64,000 nucleotides of DNA from Citrobacter telavivensis (lineage in GTDB: Bacteria; Pseudomonadota; Gammaproteobacteria; Enterobacterales; Enterobacteriaceae). Shown here in pieces: positions 60,613 through 64,000 of this stretch. The position numbers and the translations under genes are program-made. Numbering within the stretch: the first letter of the stretch is position 1; every line of letters begins with the position of its first letter. Below the pieces are notes generated by a model that saw only the letters and a program-made list of their open reading frames with translations, was not told the DNA's origin and ran no database searches. Where the stretch lies: the NCBI GenBank assembly GCA_009363175.1, contig CP045205.1, positions 2,356,001 through 2,420,000 on the forward strand, read 5' to 3'.

Positions 60613-61613
60613 GACTCCTCCCGACGTTGGCGCAGACGGGCAAGCGCCGTAGCATAGCGGTTGAAATCGAGCTGATTGACCGTATCCAGCTCCTGTTTCC
60701 ATGCCGGATTAATGGCGCCGACGCCCTGCAACGCACCGCAAATGGCCGTTGCCATCGCCCCAATGGTATCGGTGTCGCCACCAAGATTCGCGCACAGAAT
60801 GGCGCAACGATTGGGATCGGTTTGCGCCAGTTCGACCATCGCAATAGCGCACGCCACCGATTCGATCGTGCTGGTTCCCGCACCAATCACCTGATACAGC
60901 TGTTCGCTGGCCGCTTCGGCACCGTCGGCATGACGCACAATTTTTAGCGCCATCTCCAGACGTGCACAGAGCGACGCGCTAAAGGTGGTGATTCGCTTTT
61001 GTTGGGCATGCAGGGCGATGGCGGGGAGCGAATCAACGATCGCTGCCCAGGAATCGCCTTCGATCGCCCGTGAAATCGCCCATGCCACCACTACCGCACC
61101 GGCGATAGCCAGATCCGATTTGTGCGTCGGGCTGGAGGCCAGCGCGACGTCGTCGATAAACGCATCCAGATTGCGCGCTGGCAGCAGGCATCCCAACGGC
61201 GACACGCGCATGGCCGCGCCGTTGGTGACGCCGTTGTTCTCCAGTTCCGCCACCGGTTTCCCGCCACGAATGGCGTTCAGGGCGATTTTCGATGTCGGTC
61301 CGAGGACGTTTTTGTTGAAGGCGTCAAAGCGCAGCGCCCAGTCGAGAATGTTACGCCCAATCAGATCCGGGTCGATTTCACCGTCGCGCGTCAGCAGGGC
61401 ATCTGCCAGACAGAGCGCCATTGAGGTATCGTCGGTAAATTCTGCGCGGCCAAAATAGCAGGCCGCATTGTTTTCTTGCGGGCCCGGCAGAAAGTGGTCA
61501 ATCCAGCCAAAGTGCGCTTTAACGCGGGTTCTTGGCCACAGTTCTGACGGCATACCCATCGCATCCCCTAACGCCTGCCCGTAAAGAGCACCGAGAATAC
61601 GTTCTGCTTTCAT
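60609..61613 (-). CDS. yegU: ADP-ribosylglycohydrolase family protein YegU
   Basis: The 334-aa product equals E. coli YegU. It belongs to the DraG/ARH family of dimetal hydrolases that remove ADP-ribose from proteins or small molecules. The metal-binding motifs are AEFTDDTSMALCLADA near the N terminus and ANLGGDTDTIGAMATAICGAL near the C terminus; GQALGDAMGMPSELW starts the fold. The ATG overlaps the yegT stop and its TGA overlaps the yegV ATG, so the three genes are translationally coupled. The substrate is unknown. Confidence 0.93.
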   Translation of the reverse strand: MKAERILGALYGQALGDAMGMPSELWPRTRVKAHFGWIDHFLPGPQENNAACYFGRAEFTDDTSMALCLADALLTRDGEIDPDLIGRNILDWALRFDAFNKNVLGPTSKIALNAIRGGKPVAELENNGVTNGAAMRVSPLGCLLPARNLDAFIDDVALASSPTHKSDLAIAGAVVVAWAISRAIEGDSWAAIVDSLPAIALHAQQKRITTFSASLCARLEMALKIVRHADGAEAASEQLYQVIGAGTSTIESVACAIAMVELAQTDPNRCAILCANLGGDTDTIGAMATAICGALQGVGAINPAWKQELDTVNQLDFNRYATALARLRQRREES

Positions 61614-62881
61614 TTCACTTCCCCTTGTGTCAACGCAGTATCGCGAACCTCAATAGCGGTAATTTCTTTGTCCGATTCGCGAAAGAAAATCATAAACAGC
61701 ACGGCAATCACGGCGATCATCACCGCCCCGAATGTCCACATGCCCGCCCAGTTGAAGGTGAGGCCGTTGACCGGCTCCTGATAGGCAAACATTTTTTCCA
61801 TCATTACGCCGCCGAGACGGTAGCCCAGCAGGCTGCCGAACCCCTGACAGCAGAGTGTAATCAACCCTTGTGCGGCGGTACGCATATGCACCGGCGCTTT
61901 TTTATCGACGTAGATATATGCCGTCACATAGTAGAAGTCATAGCTCACACCGTGCAGCAAAATGCCGAGGAACAGCAGAGCATAGGTGAAGTATTCGTCT
62001 GCGCTGCCGTAAATGAAGAAGCCATAGCGGATCGCGGCAGTGATAAGACCAAGGAGCAATACCTTTTTGATACCAAAGCGCTTGGTAAAGAAAGGCAATG
62101 CCAGCATAAAGAAGATTTCAGAGAATTGACCGAGGGTCATCCAGCCGGTGGCGTTTTTCATCCCCACTTCCGTCAGATATCCATTGGCGAAGATGTAGTA
62201 GAACGCCAGCGGCATCGCGAACAGGAACGAGCAGAAGAAAAAGACGAGGAAGTTTTTATCACGCAGCAGGGTAATCGCATCCAGACCCAACATGACTTTG
62301 AAGTCCATCTTGCCGGTGCTTTTCGGCGGCGTATCCGGCAGGAAGAAGGCAAATACGCCCAGCAGCGCAGAGCTGGCAGCCGTCACCAGCAGTGGGATGT
62401 TGGTTGGTGATATATCGTTATAACCCAGCATTTGCGGCAGGAATCCACAGGCGAGACCGGAGGCAATCCAGCCGATGGTGCCCATCACACGGATGCGCGG
62501 GAAGTCGCGCTCCACGTCCGGCACGTTGGCAAATGCGATGCTGTTGGTCAGCGCAATGGTCGGCATATAGGTCAGCGAGTAGGCCAGCAGCAGCGGGAAG
62601 AATCCACCGAACGTCGTCTGCTGAGCGGCAAAATACATCAGCACCGCACCGGCGAACATCAGAACTGCCAGCACCTTTTGCGCCGAGAAAAATCGGTCAG
62701 TCAGAGAGCCCACGAGGATCGGCGACAGAATCGCGGCGATTGCGGTACAGGCGTAAGACCAGCCAATCTCACCGGCGGTAAAACCACTTTTACTCAACCA
62801 GAGCCAGAGCGGAACAAACCAGGCTCCCCAGATAAACCATTCAACGAACATCATGAACGACAGCTTCACTGTAGTTTTCAT
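61610..62881 (-). CDS. yegT: Nucleoside:proton symporter family transporter YegT
   Basis: The ATG at 62881 (MKTTVKLSFMMFVEWFIWGAWFVPLW) is used since AAGGA lies 7 bases upstream; the frame begins at 62896. The 423-aa, 12-segment protein belongs to the NHS family of the MFS (NupG/XapB-like), with WFIWGAWFVPLWLWLSKSG and VMGTIGWIASGLACG. It probably imports a nucleoside or related sugar that YegU and YegV would process. It overlaps yegU by 4 bases and is divergent from fbaB. Confidence 0.93.
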   Translation of the reverse strand: MKTTVKLSFMMFVEWFIWGAWFVPLWLWLSKSGFTAGEIGWSYACTAIAAILSPILVGSLTDRFFSAQKVLAVLMFAGAVLMYFAAQQTTFGGFFPLLLAYSLTYMPTIALTNSIAFANVPDVERDFPRIRVMGTIGWIASGLACGFLPQMLGYNDISPTNIPLLVTAASSALLGVFAFFLPDTPPKSTGKMDFKVMLGLDAITLLRDKNFLVFFFCSFLFAMPLAFYYIFANGYLTEVGMKNATGWMTLGQFSEIFFMLALPFFTKRFGIKKVLLLGLITAAIRYGFFIYGSADEYFTYALLFLGILLHGVSYDFYYVTAYIYVDKKAPVHMRTAAQGLITLCCQGFGSLLGYRLGGVMMEKMFAYQEPVNGLTFNWAGMWTFGAVMIAVIAVLFMIFFRESDKEITAIEVRDTALTQGEVK

Positions 62882-63131
62882 CTTTAAATCCTTCATGACA
62901 GGTAAGGTACGTCATGACAGTACCATTTAATAATACCTTTTAAATACCTTTGAGGCGAAACCTTGACCGTCTTAACACTTTTTCGTCAGTGAATCGTGCC
63001 AGCGGATAACGCTGAAAAATGCCCGAAAGATGGAAAAAATGGCCGGTCAGTACCAGACTTATGGCTGCCCGCAAAACGCGGATCAGGACAATTCACATTC
63101 CGACTCATTCGGAACTTACGGGAGCATAGCT

Positions 63132-64000
63132 ATGACTGATATTGCGCAGTTGCTTGGCAAAGACGCCGACAGCCTCTTACAGCATCGTTGCATGACCATA
63201 CCCTCTGACCAACTCTATCTACCCGGACATGACTACGTCGACCGCGTGATGGTGGATAACAACCGTCCGCCTGCGGTGCTGCGTAACATGCAGACGTTGT
63301 ATAACACCGGGCGTCTGGGGAAAACGGGTTATCTGTCAATTTTACCGGTCGATCAGGGGGTGGAACACTCGGCAGGTGCCTCGTTTGCCGCCAACCCGCT
63401 CTATTTCGACCCGAAAAACATCGTTGAACTGGCGATCGAAGCCGGGTGTAACTGCGTAGCCTCGACCTATGGCGTGCTGGCCTCCGTATCGCGCCGTTAT
63501 GCGCATCGCATTCCGTTTCTGGTAAAACTCAACCATAACGAAACCCTCAGCTATCCGAATACTTACGACCAGACGCTGTACGCCAGCGTGGAGCAGGCGT
63601 TCAATCTGGGGGCGGTGGCCGTAGGCGCAACCATCTACTTTGGTTCAGAAGAGTCGCGCCGGCAGATTGAAGAGATTTCTGCCGCCTTTGAACGGGCGCA
63701 TGAGCTGGGGATGGTCACCGTACTGTGGGCCTATCTGCGAAATTCTGCGTTTAAAAAAGATGGCGTCGATTACCACGTCTCCGCCGACTTAACCGGGCAG
63801 GCGAACCATCTGGCGGCAACCATTGGCGCGGATATCGTCAAACAAAAAATGGCAGAAAATAACGGCGGATACAAAGCCGTGAACTATGGCTATACCGACG
63901 ATCGCGTCTATAGCAAGCTGACCACGGATAACCCTATCGATCTGGTGCGCTACCAACTGGCAAACTGCTATATGGGGCGTGCAGGGTTAATCAACTCCGG
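63132..64000 (+). CDS. fbaB: Class I fructose-bisphosphate aldolase, partial (3' end outside)
   Basis: The frame starts MTDIAQLLGKDADSLLQHRCMTIP, behind ACGGGAGC, and is open to the right edge (289 full codons of an expected 350). It is the DhnA-type bacterial class I enzyme that splits fructose 1,6-bisphosphate through a lysine Schiff base. LPVDQGVEHSAGASFAANP, VKLNHNET and IVKQKMAENNGGY are visible, including candidate catalytic lysines. The 250-base gap to yegT holds both divergent promoters; none was resolved. Confidence 0.95.
   Translation, partial: MTDIAQLLGKDADSLLQHRCMTIPSDQLYLPGHDYVDRVMVDNNRPPAVLRNMQTLYNTGRLGKTGYLSILPVDQGVEHSAGASFAANPLYFDPKNIVELAIEAGCNCVASTYGVLASVSRRYAHRIPFLVKLNHNETLSYPNTYDQTLYASVEQAFNLGAVAVGATIYFGSEESRRQIEEISAAFERAHELGMVTVLWAYLRNSAFKKDGVDYHVSADLTGQANHLAATIGADIVKQKMAENNGGYKAVNYGYTDDRVYSKLTTDNPIDLVRYQLANCYMGRAGLINS

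Noticed and set aside
61532..62410. A 292-codon open frame antisense to yegT
   Set aside because: Composition is dominated by Arg, Gln, Glu and His and is complementary to the hydrophobic yegT codons; it is a shadow.

Overview
The window is chromosomal DNA from an Enterobacteriaceae species. Gene content and order closely follow the Escherichia/Salmonella/Citrobacter backbone between psuK and fbaB, read in the opposite direction to the usual E. coli K-12 map. The differences from K-12 point to a Citrobacter-like genome rather than Escherichia itself: an mhb (3-hydroxybenzoate/gentisate) operon between yohJ and dusC, an intact mdtQ, no preTA between mglC and yeiS, and an extra acetyltransferase beside dld. 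The species cannot be fixed from the sequence alone. All K-12 comparisons are from memory.

Layout. 1-6.7 kb: pseudouridine catabolism (end of psuK, psuG, psuT), the yeiI kinase with nfo, then divergent yeiH/yeiE. 6.9-14.8 kb: lysP, the Fur-controlled siderophore receptor cirA, yeiG, folE-yeiB and the galactose isorepressor galS. 15.1-18.8 kb: the mglBAC galactose importer with galactose-operator and CRP sites. 18.8-22.1 kb: yeiS, sanA, cdd and yohJK. 22.2-28.2 kb: mhbR divergent from mhbTDHIM, a complete route from 3-hydroxybenzoate through gentisate and maleylpyruvate to fumarate and pyruvate. 28.4-38.5 kb: dusC, mdtQ, yohD, yohC, pbpG, an 80-bp tandem REP-type array, a GNAT enzyme, dld and bglX. 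38.7-46.5 kb: the osmoprotectant importer yehZYXW, tiny yohO, mlrA, and the pyruvate-sensing pair btsSR with yehS. 46.5-50.4 kb: yehR, metG, mrp.

50.4-57.2 kb is the disturbed, accessory part. A complete 768-bp IS1 sits on the 3' end of mrp. Its other end abuts the middle of a fimbrial usher gene, with no target duplication. This is the signature of an IS1-adjacent deletion that removed the first part of the yeh fimbrial operon and swapped the Mrp C-terminus for an IS1-encoded tail. Downstream are the yehA adhesin gene, an rcnB without rcnA/rcnR, AT-rich sequence with candidate small membrane proteins, an unrecognised lipoprotein gene and a short YadA-type trimeric autotransporter.

57.2-64 kb: a TPP riboswitch with thiMD, yegW, the overlapping yegTUV operon (yegV has a premature stop at codon 13) and the start of fbaB. 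No tRNA, rRNA or CRISPR array was seen. The most informative observations are the IS1-mediated mrp/yehB deletion, the yegV nonsense codon, the 80-bp tandem REP array and the unassigned small genes between rcnB and thiM.
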